DNA of 64,000 nucleotides, from contig JAJFGL010000055.1 in the NCBI GenBank assembly GCA_021776135.1, positions 1 to 64,000 of the forward strand, in the 5' to 3' direction. Position 1 is the first letter of the stretch. Each line of letters begins with the position of its first letter. The stretch is from Kiloniellaceae bacterium. GTDB taxonomy: Bacteria; Pseudomonadota; Alphaproteobacteria; Kiloniellales; J153. Shown here piece after piece: positions 25,737 to 35,775 of the stretch. The position numbers and the translations under genes are program-made. Below the pieces are notes generated by a model. It made no database searches. It worked only from the letters and a program-made list of their open reading frames with translations, and was not told the DNA's origin.

Positions 25737-26203
25737 TGCGCCGCTTGAACGGGTCCGCCGCCTTGGGAATGAATGAGTCCACTGGTGCCCAGAACCCGTT
25801 GCGCCACCACGTCGCCGACACTGACTGAACTGAGATACAAGTATATTTGATTGCCTAGCTCTTCCCACAGCTCGTGGGTCTGGCAGCGGCTGCGATTAGC
25901 GCGGCACCCAAAAGGTTGGCCCGGCATGCAGCGGGTCGCGCGTATCGGTTCGTCAACCGCCAAGACAATGTCGGCAATGCAGATCTCGCCAGCATCGCGC
26001 GCCAGCAGATAACCCCCGCCGGGGCCGCGGACGCTATCGACCAAACTGCCGCGGCGTAACTTGGCGAACAATTGCTCCAGGTACGACAAGGATATTTCCT
26101 GGCGCACGGCGATATCGGAAAGGGGCACGGGCTTGCCGCCGCTGTTCTGCGCGATATCGACCATCGCCATAACCGCATAGCGTCCCTTGGTGCTCAGTTT
26201 CAC
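25733..26203 (-). CDS. iscR: IscR-like Rrf2-family regulator
   Basis: This 156-residue protein starts at GTG 26203 behind GGAGGAG. It has the Rrf2 winged HTH (LSTKGRYAVMAMVDIA, ISLSYLEQLFAKLRR, VRGPGGGYLLAR) and three cysteines with a following His, RCMPGQPFGCRANRSRCQTH, the ligand set for a [2Fe-2S] cluster in IscR. It should sense Fe-S status and repress its own operon. A matching dyad sits in the promoter upstream of cysE (27127-27155), 47 bp of gap separating cysE from iscR. Confidence 0.92.
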   Translation of the reverse strand: MKLSTKGRYAVMAMVDIAQNSGGKPVPLSDIAVRQEISLSYLEQLFAKLRRGSLVDSVRGPGGGYLLARDAGEICIADIVLAVDEPIRATRCMPGQPFGCRANRSRCQTHELWEELGNQIYLYLSSVSVGDVVAQRVLGTSGLIHSQGGGPVQAAQ

Positions 26204-26249
26204 TCTTCGGCTCCTCCTTCGGCAACTCGTGTCTTTCGCGCCTTGCCGC

Positions 26250-27026
26250 CTAGCAGCATTTGCTCGCCGGGTCTTCGGGGCCCGGCGGGTTGGCGGCTGG
26301 CTGGGTCTCGGTCTCGCCGGCGTTTTCGCCACCGGCATCGGGGTGGCCCGATTCCATGTGATTAACCCTGGCGCGCAAGGACTGCACCTCGTCGAGCAAG
26401 CCTTCGATCGCCCGCGCCACGGGATCGGGGATATCGCCGGTCGGGGTGCCGTAGGCCACGAAGCGCGGCTTATCCTCGCTCCTGGCCGCCGTGCGTCCGT
26501 TTACAATTCGTCCGGGGATGCCAACCACGGTGGCGCATCTAGGCACATCCTTGGTCACCACCGCATTGGCGCCGATACGGGCGCAATCGCCGACCGTGAT
26601 CGGCCCGAGTATTTGGGCGCCGGAGCCGACGATAACGCCATCTTCCAAGGTCGGATGGCGCTTGGTATCGCGTTGCTTGGCGCTATCGACGCTCGGCGCG
26701 ACACCGCCCAGGGTGACGCCATGATAAAGGGTCACGCCATCGCCGATGCGGCTGGTCTCGCCGATCACCACGCCCATGCCGTGATCGATGAACAGCCCCC
26801 GGCCGATGACCGCGCCAGGGTGGATTTCGATACCGGTCAGGGTCCGGCTCACTTGCGATATCCAGCGTCCCAGCAAGCGCCAGTCGCGGCGCCAAAGGGC
26901 GCTGGACAAGCGGTACAACATCAGGGCCTGGAATCCGGGGTAACAAATCACCACTTCTAAACGGGAGCGGGCAGCCGGATCGCGCGCCATCATGGAGTCG
27001 ATTTCATCCCGGATTATATTGAACAT
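26250..27026 (-). CDS. cysE: Serine O-acetyltransferase CysE
   Basis: This 258-residue protein makes O-acetylserine, the precursor of cysteine. It has the helical N-terminal domain ([15 protein letters not shown]) and a left-handed beta-helix with [54 protein letters not shown] and the loop [15 protein letters not shown]. The catalytic His is in DHGMG. The C-terminus is longer than usual and ends in a Lys-Cys-Cys. As first gene of the iscR-iscS unit it links cysteine supply to sulfur mobilisation. Confidence 0.94.
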   Translation of the reverse strand: MFNIIRDEIDSMMARDPAARSRLEVVICYPGFQALMLYRLSSALWRRDWRLLGRWISQVSRTLTGIEIHPGAVIGRGLFIDHGMGVVIGETSRIGDGVTLYHGVTLGGVAPSVDSAKQRDTKRHPTLEDGVIVGSGAQILGPITVGDCARIGANAVVTKDVPRCATVVGIPGRIVNGRTAARSEDKPRFVAYGTPTGDIPDPVARAIEGLLDEVQSLRARVNHMESGHPDAGGENAGETETQPAANPPGPEDPASKCC

Positions 27027-27126
27027 CGCTTCACCCCTCGTGCTAACACTGGGAAGTCGCCTGGATTTGGACTATAGTGCCGCCGGTTTTCGCCCCGGCG
27101 CGCTTATAAGCCCCGCCTAGATCTAG

Positions 27127-27155
27127 GATATAGGTTTTCCGACCAAATTGGTCAA
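27127..27155 (-). promoter_or_regulatory. cysE-iscR promoter with embedded IscR-like dyad
   Basis: On the minus strand TTGACC (27150-27155), a 17-bp spacer and TATATC (27127-27132) form a good sigma-70 promoter about 100 bp upstream of cysE. The dyad GACCAAATTGGTC (27141-27153), 6+6 bases around one central base, overlaps the -35 and spacer, the position of a repressor site. Sequences of this GACY/RGTC form are bound by IscR-type Rrf2 proteins in alphaproteobacteria, so autoregulation is likely. A second palindrome, CCTAGATCTAGG, lies at 27116-27127. Confidence 0.7.
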
Positions 27156-27262
27156 GTATATGGTTCGCCGCGCTGCCAGCCGCCGGAGAGCGGCCTTGTT
27201 AAAGCCATATTTTTGAGCAATATAATAACGATTAATGCCAGTTACAGGAATTTTCTAAAGTT

Positions 27263-27925
27263 ATGCCTGAAATAATAATAAATGGCCCGGATGGACGGCT
27301 GGAAGGCCGGTATCAGCATAGCCGCGACCGCAATGCCCCGATCGCGCTGATCCTGCACCCGCATCCCCAACATGGCGGAACCATGAATAACAAGGTGGTT
27401 TACACCATGTACCAATCGTTCGCGCGCCAAGGATTCTCGGTCCTGAGATTTAATTTTCGGGGTGTCGGCCGCTCCCAAGGGGCCTACGATCGTGGCGAAG
27501 GCGAGCTGTCGGACGCCGCTTCGTCCCTCGATTGGCTGCAATCCTTCAATCCGAACGCGGGCGCGTGCTGGATTGCCGGGTTCTCGTTCGGGGCCTGGAT
27601 CGGTATGCAGTTGCTCATGCGCAGGCCCGAAATCAGCGGCTTCGTGTCCGTGGCGCCGCCCGCCAACATGTTCGATTTCTCGTTCCTGGCGCCTTGCCCC
27701 TCCTCCGGCTTGATCGTTCAGGGCGACAAGGACGAGATCGTGCCGCCGATCTCAGTCACCAAGCTGGTCGATAAACTGCAAAGCCAGCGCAACTTGAAGA
27801 TTCAGCACACCATGATTCCAGGGGCCAGCCACTTCTTTCGCGATCACCTGGAAGAATTGGGCCGGGAAGTGCATGACTATCTAACCAAGTCCGTGATCCT
27901 GGACGAGGCAGCCGTCGCGCGTTAA
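27263..27925 (+). CDS. Alpha/beta hydrolase, dienelactone-hydrolase-like
   Basis: This 220-residue alpha/beta hydrolase shows HPHPQHGGTMNNKVV near the oxyanion region, FRGVGRSQG, the nucleophile elbow GFSFGAW (G-x-S-x-G with Ser), an acid in QGDKDEIVPP and the catalytic His in IPGASHFF. It is the compact form found widely in alphaproteobacteria as an uncharacterised conserved hydrolase. No signal peptide. Substrate unknown. It converges on anmK with a 23-bp gap. Confidence 0.88.
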   Translation: MPEIIINGPDGRLEGRYQHSRDRNAPIALILHPHPQHGGTMNNKVVYTMYQSFARQGFSVLRFNFRGVGRSQGAYDRGEGELSDAASSLDWLQSFNPNAGACWIAGFSFGAWIGMQLLMRRPEISGFVSVAPPANMFDFSFLAPCPSSGLIVQGDKDEIVPPISVTKLVDKLQSQRNLKIQHTMIPGASHFFRDHLEELGREVHDYLTKSVILDEAAVAR

Positions 27926-27948
27926 CCGCGCGGGGCCGCAGTCGCGCG

Positions 27949-29040
27949 TTAACCGCCTTTCTCTGCCCGATGCAGCACACCGCCTGTCATGGGCTCCGCA
28001 ACCCCCGTGGTGCCCGGCACGGTCAAAGGCAAGCCTTCCAGGGAGCGCAGGGCGAGGTAGGCGAAGGCCTGAGCCTCGAGGGCATCGCCATCCCATGAAA
28101 CCGCCTCCACCGGATCGACCGGCACACGTAGGCGCGCGCCCAAGGCGGCCATGATCGCCGCGTTGTGCCGGCCGCCGCCGCAGACCAGCCAGCGCCCCGG
28201 CGCTTCCGGCAAGTACGGCACCGCCGCCGCCACGGCCGCCGCGGTAAAGGCGGTTAGAGTGGCCGCGCCATCGGCCAAATCCAGACCCGCGAGCGAAGCG
28301 ACGTCGAAGGCATCGCGATCCAGGGACTTGGGTGGGCTTTGGGCGAAGTAAGCGTTTTCGAGCAAGCCCGCCAAAGCCGCCTCATCGACCTTGCCGGCCT
28401 GCGCCAGAGCCCCGCCCTCATCCCTGGCCTGGCCCGTGCGGTTCGAAACCCAGTCGTCGATCAAGGCGTTGCCCGGTCCGGTGTCGAAGGCCAGGATTTC
28501 CCCCCCGCCTTTTCCAATCCAGGTTAGATTGCCGACCCCGCCCAGATTCAGCACCGCCAAAGGCTTGTCCAAGCCGATCGCCAGAGCCGCGTGGTACAAC
28601 GGCGCCAGGGGCGCGCCTTGCCCGCCCTCGGCGACATCGCGCCCGCGCATGTTGGACACGACATCGATCCCGGTCTCGGCCGCGAGCAAGGCCCCGTCGC
28701 CGATCTGCCAGGTACGGCGCCGATCCGGCTGGTGCAGAATGGTGTGGCCGTGGAACCCAATGACCGCGACGTCTTCCGCCCGCCGGCCCGCCTGGGCCAG
28801 GAGATCCTTCACCAGGCGCGCATGGCGCAGGGTCAAGTCGCGTTCGGCCGCCGCGACTTCGCCCTCGCCGCCCGGGACAGCCCGCAGGCGGGCGCGGAAA
28901 TCCTTGTCGTAGGACACAGACATGGACGGCCCCGTTTCCACCGCCGCGCGTCCATTGCTGACAATGAGGGCGGCATCCATGCCATCGAGCGAGGTCCCGC
29001 TCATGAGGCCGAGGGCGAGGCGAGGAGGCGATTGAGTCAT
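27949..29040 (-). CDS. anmK: Anhydro-N-acetylmuramic acid kinase AnmK
   Basis: AnmK phosphorylates and opens 1,6-anhydro-MurNAc recovered during peptidoglycan recycling. The 363-residue protein has LGLMSGTSLDGMDAAL at the N-terminus, VIGFHGHTILHQP, NLGGVGNLTWIG, FDTGPGNALIDDW and VCGGGRHN, all typical of the family. In many relatives it lies directly divergent from tyrS; here a LysR regulator and an EamA exporter lie between the two. Confidence 0.95.
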   Translation of the reverse strand: MTQSPPRLALGLMSGTSLDGMDAALIVSNGRAAVETGPSMSVSYDKDFRARLRAVPGGEGEVAAAERDLTLRHARLVKDLLAQAGRRAEDVAVIGFHGHTILHQPDRRRTWQIGDGALLAAETGIDVVSNMRGRDVAEGGQGAPLAPLYHAALAIGLDKPLAVLNLGGVGNLTWIGKGGGEILAFDTGPGNALIDDWVSNRTGQARDEGGALAQAGKVDEAALAGLLENAYFAQSPPKSLDRDAFDVASLAGLDLADGAATLTAFTAAAVAAAVPYLPEAPGRWLVCGGGRHNAAIMAALGARLRVPVDPVEAVSWDGDALEAQAFAYLALRSLEGLPLTVPGTTGVAEPMTGGVLHRAEKGG

Positions 29041-29096
29041 GGCATCCTAAACGCGGAGTATCTGGCTAGTGGAATTGAAGTACATGGCCGGAAACT

Positions 29097-29954
29097 TCAT
29101 CCGGACTCAAGCGCCGCGATGGCGCGTAAGCCATCGAGCGCCAAGGCCTGAGTCTCCGGATCCGCCGGATCGCTGCGATAGACCGCATAGACCGGCCTCG
29201 GCACCATGGGCGCATCGGCCAGGCGATAAAGCCGGCCCTCATCGATCAAGGGCTGCACGGTGCGGAGCGGAAAGTAACCGGAACCGCCATACTTCAGTAT
29301 GTATTGAAGTCCGAGCGACCCGAGGCCGACGGTAACCGCGGCGGTTTCCATTTCAGGAAAGGCTTCCGCATGCTCGCTCAGGTAAACATCGCCCCAGTCG
29401 ACAAAGACATAGTCCTCGACCCAGCCGGGAGAGACCTCGCGATCCTGGGTCGCCACCAGGACAAGGTGCTCTTCGAGCAGTTTCTCGATCGTCAGTCCGA
29501 GCATATGCCGGGGCTGGTACATCACACCGATATCGAGCAGCCCGTCGGCAAGTTGGCGCATCTGGCTTGGCGAATAGTCGGCCTCGATACGAAGCGCCAC
29601 ATCGGGCGCCTTCTTCCGCATCCAGAAAATCCAGTCGAGCACCAGGCGTTCCCACAAACTCACCTGGGCGCCGAGCGCCAGGACGCCGCGAAAACCGGGT
29701 TTCAGGGCCACCGTCTGATGGGATTTTTGCCACAACCTCTGCATGCCAAGCGCGTAGCGGTGGAAGCGATGTCCGGCGGCTGTCAAGACGCATCCGGCAT
29801 GACCGCGGGTCAACAGTGGGCGGCCGAAATTCTCTTCCAGGGATTTTATGCGGCTGCTCACGGTCGATTGCGTGACGTTCAAATTCTGGGCGGCGCGGTT
29901 GAAGTTCCCGGTATCGGCGATTTCCAGGAAGGTCCAAACATGATCGAGGTTCAC
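29097..29954 (-). CDS. LysR-family transcriptional regulator
   Basis: This 285-residue protein starts at GTG 29954 behind GGAGA. The N-terminal winged HTH reads FLEIADTGNFNRAAQNLNVTQ and SRIKSLEENFGRPLL, followed by a periplasmic-binding-like effector domain (VALRIEADYSPSQMRQLADG). It is divergent from the EamA transporter gene at 30106 with a 151-bp shared promoter region, the usual arrangement for a LysR regulator and its target. Confidence 0.92.
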   Translation of the reverse strand: MNLDHVWTFLEIADTGNFNRAAQNLNVTQSTVSSRIKSLEENFGRPLLTRGHAGCVLTAAGHRFHRYALGMQRLWQKSHQTVALKPGFRGVLALGAQVSLWERLVLDWIFWMRKKAPDVALRIEADYSPSQMRQLADGLLDIGVMYQPRHMLGLTIEKLLEEHLVLVATQDREVSPGWVEDYVFVDWGDVYLSEHAEAFPEMETAAVTVGLGSLGLQYILKYGGSGYFPLRTVQPLIDEGRLYRLADAPMVPRPVYAVYRSDPADPETQALALDGLRAIAALESG

Positions 29955-30019
29955 GGGCTTTCTCCGTGTCTAATCGCAATACAATCCCATCGGATATATC
30001 GATTGATACTACAGAAAAT

Positions 30020-30039
30020 ATTCGTTTTTCAAATCGAAT
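30020..30039. promoter_or_regulatory. Possible LysR box between lysR and eamA genes
   Basis: ATTCG-N10-CGAAT in the divergent promoter region contains the T-N11-A core expected of LysR sites. The region around it is AT-rich, with another partial palindrome (ATATCGATTGATA) 25 bases to the left. Only position and symmetry support this. Confidence 0.4.
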
Positions 30040-30105
30040 AAACAAGCCCAACTTGATGCCCCAAACAAAACGCGTGGGAACGAGCTGGATCAGCCGGGGG
30101 TATTC

Positions 30106-31104
30106 ATGGACGTCAGAGTACTTGCCACCGACACGACCGCCTCGCCGGGTTTCGCCGACTCCCCGGTCCAGGGCATAGTCATGATTACCGTCGGCATCGC
30201 CGTCTTCAGTATTCAAGACATCATTATCCGGACCCTGAGCGGCACCTATCCGGCACTGGAGATCATGTTCATTCGCGGTATGGCGGCGCTGATACCGATC
30301 GCGTTTTTGGTCTATTTGGGGGGCGGCTGGTCGAGCCTTCGGGTGCCGCACCCCTACATCAATCTGCTACGCGGCCTGTTGCAGGTCACGTCCTACACCG
30401 CATACTACATGGCAATGACGGCCATGCCGCTGGCCGAGGTAACGGCGATCCTGTTCGTTTCGCCCTTGATTGTCACCTTGTTCTCGGCGCTGTTTTTGGG
30501 CGAAAGCGTCGGACCCCGGCGTTGGACGGCGGTGTTCGTGGGTCTGGGGGGTATTCTGACGATAGTCCGCCCCAGTTCCGCCATGCTCGAACCGGAAGCT
30601 TTTCTGGTGCTGCTCGCCTCGGTCACTTATGCCAGCAGCGTCGTCATTACCCGGCGTATCGGCCGAACCCAGTCCGGCGCCAGCCTGGCATTTATCGCCA
30701 TGGCGATCTTCGTCGCGGTTAGCGGCGTGGCCGGCGGCCTCATGGGCGATGGCGGTTATGCCAATGAAAGCCACCCAAGCCTGAGTTTCCTGCTGCGCGC
30801 CTGGGTCGCGCCGGGGAGTGACGATATGTTGCTTCTCGGTGCCTGCGGGTTGATCGCGGCCATGGGGTTCTATTGCCTGGCCCAGGGCTACAGAGTTGCA
30901 CCCGCCAGCGTCGTCGCGCCTTTCGAGTTCATTGCCATGCCCCTCGCGGTGCTTTGGGGCATCCTGATCTGGGACGAATATCCGTCCCCAGAGACTCTGC
31001 TCGGTATCCTGCTGATCGTTGGCAGCGGTATCTACGTTCTAAACCGCGAGGCCGTGCATAACCGCCCCCTGAGCACCGGGCGCGGGGTGAGACTGCGGCT
31101 CTAG
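30106..31104 (+). CDS. EamA/DMT-family transporter
   Basis: This 332-residue membrane protein has ten predicted spans in two EamA repeats: GIVMITVGIAVFSIQDIIIR opens the first repeat, with LPLAEVTAILFVSPLIVTL-type helices, and YRVAPASVVAPFEFIAMPL lies in the second. DMT transporters export metabolites, amino acids or nucleotides; the substrate is not evident. It is presumably controlled by the divergent LysR gene. Confidence 0.9.
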   Translation: MDVRVLATDTTASPGFADSPVQGIVMITVGIAVFSIQDIIIRTLSGTYPALEIMFIRGMAALIPIAFLVYLGGGWSSLRVPHPYINLLRGLLQVTSYTAYYMAMTAMPLAEVTAILFVSPLIVTLFSALFLGESVGPRRWTAVFVGLGGILTIVRPSSAMLEPEAFLVLLASVTYASSVVITRRIGRTQSGASLAFIAMAIFVAVSGVAGGLMGDGGYANESHPSLSFLLRAWVAPGSDDMLLLGACGLIAAMGFYCLAQGYRVAPASVVAPFEFIAMPLAVLWGILIWDEYPSPETLLGILLIVGSGIYVLNREAVHNRPLSTGRGVRLRL

Positions 31105-31173
31105 GCCTTGTTATTGCGCCCGTGGTTTGTGATAAATCCGCTTCCCGGTCCCAACCTCGAACGACGGAAACCC

Positions 31174-32436
31174 ATGACCATGGAGCCTCGCTCCGACTTT
31201 CTGCGCGAGATGACGTGGCGCGGCTTTATCCACCAGTGTACCGATGAGGCGGCCTTGGACGGCAAGATGGCGGCGCGGCCCATCGCCGCTTACATCGGCT
31301 TCGACTGCACGGCGGATTCCCTGCATGTCGGCAGCCTGGTGCCGATCATGATGCTGCGCTGGCTGCAAAAGTGCGGGCACAAACCGATCGTCCTCATGGG
31401 CGGCGGCACCACCAAGGTTGGCGACCCCTCCGGCCGCGACGAATCCCGGGGATTTCTAGACGACGCGCAAATCGCCAACAACATGGCGGGAATTAAACGG
31501 GTCTTCGCCCAATTCCTGACCTTCGGCGAGGGATCCAGCGATGCCGTCATGGTCGATAACGCCGGCTGGCTGGACAAGCTGAACTACGTTGAATTCTTGC
31601 GCGACTACGGCCGGCATTTTTCGGTCAACCGCATGTTGAGCTTTGATTCGGTCAAGCTTCGCCTTGAGCGCGAGCAATCGCTGACCTTCATCGAGTTCAA
31701 CTACATGGTGCTTCAGGCCTACGATTTTCTGGAACTGAACCGACGCCACGATTGCCTCCTGCAGATGGGCGGATCTGACCAGTGGGGCAACATCGTCAAC
31801 GGCGTGGAGCTGGCGCGCCGGACCGAGCGGACAACGCTTTTTGGCCTGACCGCGCCGCTTATCACCACCGCGAGCGGCGCCAAGATGGGCAAGACCGCGG
31901 CCGGCGCGGTGTGGCTAAACGAGGACCGCGTATCGCCCTATGAGTATTGGCAATACTGGCGCAACACGGAGGACGGCGATGTCGGACGCTTCCTGCGCCT
32001 GTTCACGGATTTGCCGCAAGACGAAATCGCGCGCCTGGAGAACCTAAAGGACGCCGGCATCAACGATGCCAAGAAGATACTAGCCGACGAAGCAACCAAG
32101 ATGTGCCACGGCGAGGCGGCGGCTAAGGCGGCGGCTGAAACCGCCCGCGAAACTTTCGAGCAAGGCCGTCTGGGTGCCGACTTACCGAGTATCGAGGTCG
32201 AGCGGGCGCGCCTCGCCGAAGGGATCTCCGCCTACGAACTATTCCGCATGGCGGGCCTAACCGCCAGCAACGGCGAGGCCCGGCGGCTCATCAAGGGCGG
32301 TGGCGCGCGCATCAACGATGTGGCTATTCGCGACGACTCCCAAAAGGTGGGACTTGCGGATATTTCGGACGTGGGCGCGATCAAGCTTTCCGCCGGCAAA
32401 AAACGCCATGCCTTGATCCGGGTGCAGAACCTCTAA
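31174..32436 (+). CDS. tyrS: Tyrosyl-tRNA synthetase
   Basis: The product of about 420 residues is a class I synthetase. The HIGH-like motif is in [20 protein letters not shown] follows, the Tyr-binding region is [14 protein letters not shown] and [11 protein letters not shown], and the KMSKS loop reads [12 protein letters not shown]-terminal S4 RNA-binding domain covers the last ~60 residues ([12 protein letters not shown]). ATG 31174 was chosen; the frame is open further upstream to TTG 31108, but that segment looks non-coding. Its stop overlaps the stop of the convergent AsmA-like gene. Confidence 0.95.
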   Translation: MTMEPRSDFLREMTWRGFIHQCTDEAALDGKMAARPIAAYIGFDCTADSLHVGSLVPIMMLRWLQKCGHKPIVLMGGGTTKVGDPSGRDESRGFLDDAQIANNMAGIKRVFAQFLTFGEGSSDAVMVDNAGWLDKLNYVEFLRDYGRHFSVNRMLSFDSVKLRLEREQSLTFIEFNYMVLQAYDFLELNRRHDCLLQMGGSDQWGNIVNGVELARRTERTTLFGLTAPLITTASGAKMGKTAAGAVWLNEDRVSPYEYWQYWRNTEDGDVGRFLRLFTDLPQDEIARLENLKDAGINDAKKILADEATKMCHGEAAAKAAAETARETFEQGRLGADLPSIEVERARLAEGISAYELFRMAGLTASNGEARRLIKGGGARINDVAIRDDSQKVGLADISDVGAIKLSAGKKRHALIRVQNL

Positions 32437-35400
32437 GGATCCTCACGCTCTGGCACAGCCCTCAGTTCGTCTTCGGAAACGTTGCTGCCGCTGAACAGAT
32501 TGCGCAGAAAACCCGGCGCCAGTGCCGCCAGAGAATTGACGCTGACCTCGGGTTCGCTGACCGGGCCGGTGGCCTTGTAGGTGGCGGCGAAAACGCCCTC
32601 GCCTTCGCCGCCGGTCAGCAAGGGACCGAGCAAGGGTATCTCGCCAATAATCCGGTTGACCGTATAGGCCGGCACGATCGTTCCTTGAAGAGCCGTTTCA
32701 TTGAGTTTGAAATCGATCGAACCCTTGGCGGTCAAGCCGAGTGCCGGGCCGTAGGCACGGATTAAGTCCGTGCGCATGACCGAGTCTTCCAGGGTAAACT
32801 CGCCGACCAAGCGTTGAAATCCGATCCCTTCGTTTTGCAAGGCATCGCCGATACCGGTCAAGGAGGCGAGACTAAGCAAACGGGCCATGTTCGGCGCATC
32901 TACCAAAACATAGTCGTGGCCTTCTATGCGCCCGGACAACTTGGCGCCGGGTAAGGGACCGGCGCTGGTTCCTGCAATCTGCAGACGACCGCCGTCGATG
33001 CCATCGGCGATGTCGAGGGCGCGTAGCACCGCACCCATGTCCTGGGCGGTAATGAGCAAGCGCTTCCCCCCCTCGCTCGCCGGTCCGTAATCGACCGTGA
33101 TCGTCTTAGTCGTAGCGCCGGCCTCAACCTCGCCCCTTTCCTTGCCCCACAGGGATCTGGGCACGATACCGCTCATCGCGGCCCTCTCCCAGCCCGCCGC
33201 GCTGCGTTCGACGTCGATCTTGACCTGCTCCAGATAACGATCGGAACCGAAGATCACGGCATCGAGATTCGGCGCCGAAAAGCGCAAGGGCGTAACGCGT
33301 GGTTCGGCCGGCACGTTCGGGCCGGGAGTGGCCTGATCTTCCGGCGCCGTTTCGCCGGCAAGCCACGGTGTAGCGTCCAGCACACCGCCTTGGATACGCA
33401 AACCAAGTATCTTTTGCGTCAGATCAAGCTCGACCCCCTTTAACGAAGTCGCGTCGAAGGCCAACTCGCTAAACGATATCTTGTCGAGGTTCGTTCCGGA
33501 CCGGTCGAAATCCGCGCCTCCCCGGGCGCGCATGGCGCCGGCTTCGATATCGAACTTGGAGATACGCTGAAGCCGGTCGTCCGATAATTCCAATGTCAAG
33601 ACAGCGGAGCCTTCAGCCCCAGCCGGCTTTTCCCAAGGTACGGGATTCACCTCTAAGCGTGTGCCGCGAAGGTCGAGTTCCGCTTCGATAACAGTGTTCT
33701 TCATGGTGTCGCGGCGCGCGATAACATGCGCGGACATGGGACCCGTCAAATAGGAATCGAGGTCGATCCCCAAGGCGGCGCGGCCCTTCGCATCGACGCG
33801 TTCCGCCTTGACTTCGACCCGGGTTTGCTCCGCCGGGTTATCGGTGAAGGCCTCGGACCAGGTAATGTCCATACCGATACCGGCGAAGGTAAGTGGACCG
33901 CTTAGAACCATGCCGGTCTTGTCCAGAGTCACGTTCAAACGTCCATCGGTCACGTCCTGATCCAGAAGCAGGCCCTTGGCCGTTACCTGGGCCAGGTTCG
34001 CCGCGGCCGATATTTCAATGTCGTCGAAGCCTAGATTCTTGAGCAGTGGAAATTTAAACCCTACCCGCGCGGCCAGCGAACCCTCGATGGAACCGGCGGT
34101 CATGTCGAGCGCCCGAATCAGCTTCAGACGATCGTGATCGAGCAACTCCAAGGTCTTCCGCAGCGGCCCCACCGCCGCGATTTCGATAGCTATGACTTCA
34201 TTCTCAGGCTTAAAGCCCGTGATCTCGATCGAGGCTTCCTTGATTTCAATTTGTCCCAGACTACCGCCCAAGGGGTGGAAGCTAAGGCGGTCGTCATCGA
34301 AGTCGGCGGTTCCTGAAATTCCGGTCACCGGCGGCAGAGGGCGCAGGAAATGGACGGAAATATCGGCATAATCCAGGGTGCCGCCGAATTCATGCACGTC
34401 GGCGGCCGAAAAATCGCCATCGGGCGCGGTCAAGGCGGTCTTGAGTATCGCCTTGCGCGCTAGTCCCCGATCGACGTTTTCCAGTACCCACGCGCGGGTA
34501 TCGGGCGCGAGAGTGAGGGGCCAGTAACGCCCAAGCTTTGCCATGTCGACATTCTCGGCCTGGACCGTAGCGTCTATGTCCAAATCGCCGCTAAAGCCTT
34601 CGGCGGCGCTGGTTACGCCACCCGACATAATCAAACGCGGCCCAGGTTCGTTTTCGCCACCAAGCTCGATAACAGCGCTTTCCAATGTCACCCGCCGATC
34701 CGAAGCCGCCAAGGATCCCGCCGCTCGAAGCGACTTGACCGCTAGAGGCGCGGTAAAGAGGTCACGGTGACCGAAGTGACCAGCACCGCCGCTGATAATG
34801 AAATCGAGCCCAATCATGTTGCCGTTAGCGCCAAGCGACGCTGAAACCGAGCCGGCCAAGGGCATGGTCAAGCCGCCAACGGCGGCAAGGCCGGGCAACA
34901 AGGAAACGACCGATTTTGGAATGACATCGGAAAACCTAGCGGTCAGATCGATTCTTTCGGCCGCCGTGGAATAGTTAAGTAGAACCAAAATATCCGCTTG
35001 CCGTTCGCCAAGGTCGAGTTTCAGGGCAAGCTCGCCCGATAGGCCGCCCTGGTCCCGGCGCAACTCGATTTCGGCGTGGGGCGCGGACCAGACGGAGCCG
35101 GTAATAAGGTCATTCACGGCCACACTGCCGCCAATAATGCGCACCACCCGCAGAAAGCTCCATGGGTCGTCTGGATCCGGCCGGTCCAACAATCGCGCGA
35201 TCGCCCTGGGCACCAAGCGCGAGAAGTCGCCTTCAAGCACACTTTGGCCGTCCTCCCCCGCAGCGGTATCGTCCCAGGGGCCGAAGTGAAAACTGCCGTC
35301 TTGGCGCCGTAAGAGGCTGACCCGCGCACCGGTCATTTCAACCAGGGTCGGCGCGATGGTTCCCTGAGCCAGCGCCCGCAGGCTGAGGCGAAGCACAACG

Positions 35401-35687
35401 TCGGGCAGGGCCGCCAGAACCGCGCCATCATCGCCGATCACACGAACTTGGCGCGCATGTAAATCGACGGTCCGTTTCGCGCCACCCCATGTAAGTTGGG
35501 TTTTGCCGATGCGAACCTCGAATCCCTTACTCGGATCGGATAACGACGATTCGATCTCCGGTGTCAAAAAATCCAAGTCGACGGGACCGGCGGCCAGGCG
35601 CCAAAACGCGAGGCCCAGCAAGAGGGCCGTAACCGCCAGCAGGCCAACGGCAACCTCGGTCGCGATTATGGCGCTTCTGCGGATCAT
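32433..35687 (-). CDS. AsmA/YhdP-like large envelope protein (DUF3971 type)
   Basis: This 1084-residue protein begins with a single membrane anchor ([17 protein letters not shown]) and continues as a very long beta-rich repeat region. Segments such as [23 protein letters not shown] and a C-terminal AsmA-like part ([37 protein letters not shown]) match the YhdP/DUF3971 group, which bridge inner and outer membranes and move phospholipids. The start at 35687 avoids an in-frame extension that overlaps glnE. It is divergent from glnE with an 88-bp gap. Confidence 0.85.
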   Translation of the reverse strand: MIRRSAIIATEVAVGLLAVTALLLGLAFWRLAAGPVDLDFLTPEIESSLSDPSKGFEVRIGKTQLTWGGAKRTVDLHARQVRVIGDDGAVLAALPDVVLRLSLRALAQGTIAPTLVEMTGARVSLLRRQDGSFHFGPWDDTAAGEDGQSVLEGDFSRLVPRAIARLLDRPDPDDPWSFLRVVRIIGGSVAVNDLITGSVWSAPHAEIELRRDQGGLSGELALKLDLGERQADILVLLNYSTAAERIDLTARFSDVIPKSVVSLLPGLAAVGGLTMPLAGSVSASLGANGNMIGLDFIISGGAGHFGHRDLFTAPLAVKSLRAAGSLAASDRRVTLESAVIELGGENEPGPRLIMSGGVTSAAEGFSGDLDIDATVQAENVDMAKLGRYWPLTLAPDTRAWVLENVDRGLARKAILKTALTAPDGDFSAADVHEFGGTLDYADISVHFLRPLPPVTGISGTADFDDDRLSFHPLGGSLGQIEIKEASIEITGFKPENEVIAIEIAAVGPLRKTLELLDHDRLKLIRALDMTAGSIEGSLAARVGFKFPLLKNLGFDDIEISAAANLAQVTAKGLLLDQDVTDGRLNVTLDKTGMVLSGPLTFAGIGMDITWSEAFTDNPAEQTRVEVKAERVDAKGRAALGIDLDSYLTGPMSAHVIARRDTMKNTVIEAELDLRGTRLEVNPVPWEKPAGAEGSAVLTLELSDDRLQRISKFDIEAGAMRARGGADFDRSGTNLDKISFSELAFDATSLKGVELDLTQKILGLRIQGGVLDATPWLAGETAPEDQATPGPNVPAEPRVTPLRFSAPNLDAVIFGSDRYLEQVKIDVERSAAGWERAAMSGIVPRSLWGKERGEVEAGATTKTITVDYGPASEGGKRLLITAQDMGAVLRALDIADGIDGGRLQIAGTSAGPLPGAKLSGRIEGHDYVLVDAPNMARLLSLASLTGIGDALQNEGIGFQRLVGEFTLEDSVMRTDLIRAYGPALGLTAKGSIDFKLNETALQGTIVPAYTVNRIIGEIPLLGPLLTGGEGEGVFAATYKATGPVSEPEVSVNSLAALAPGFLRNLFSGSNVSEDELRAVPEREDP

Positions 35688-35775
35688 GACGGGCGGCCGA
35701 ATCCAGTCTGAAAACGCAGCGCCCTTGACCCCGGTGCGGCCCTCTCGCAGTGTGCCGAAAAATGAGCGAGCCGGA

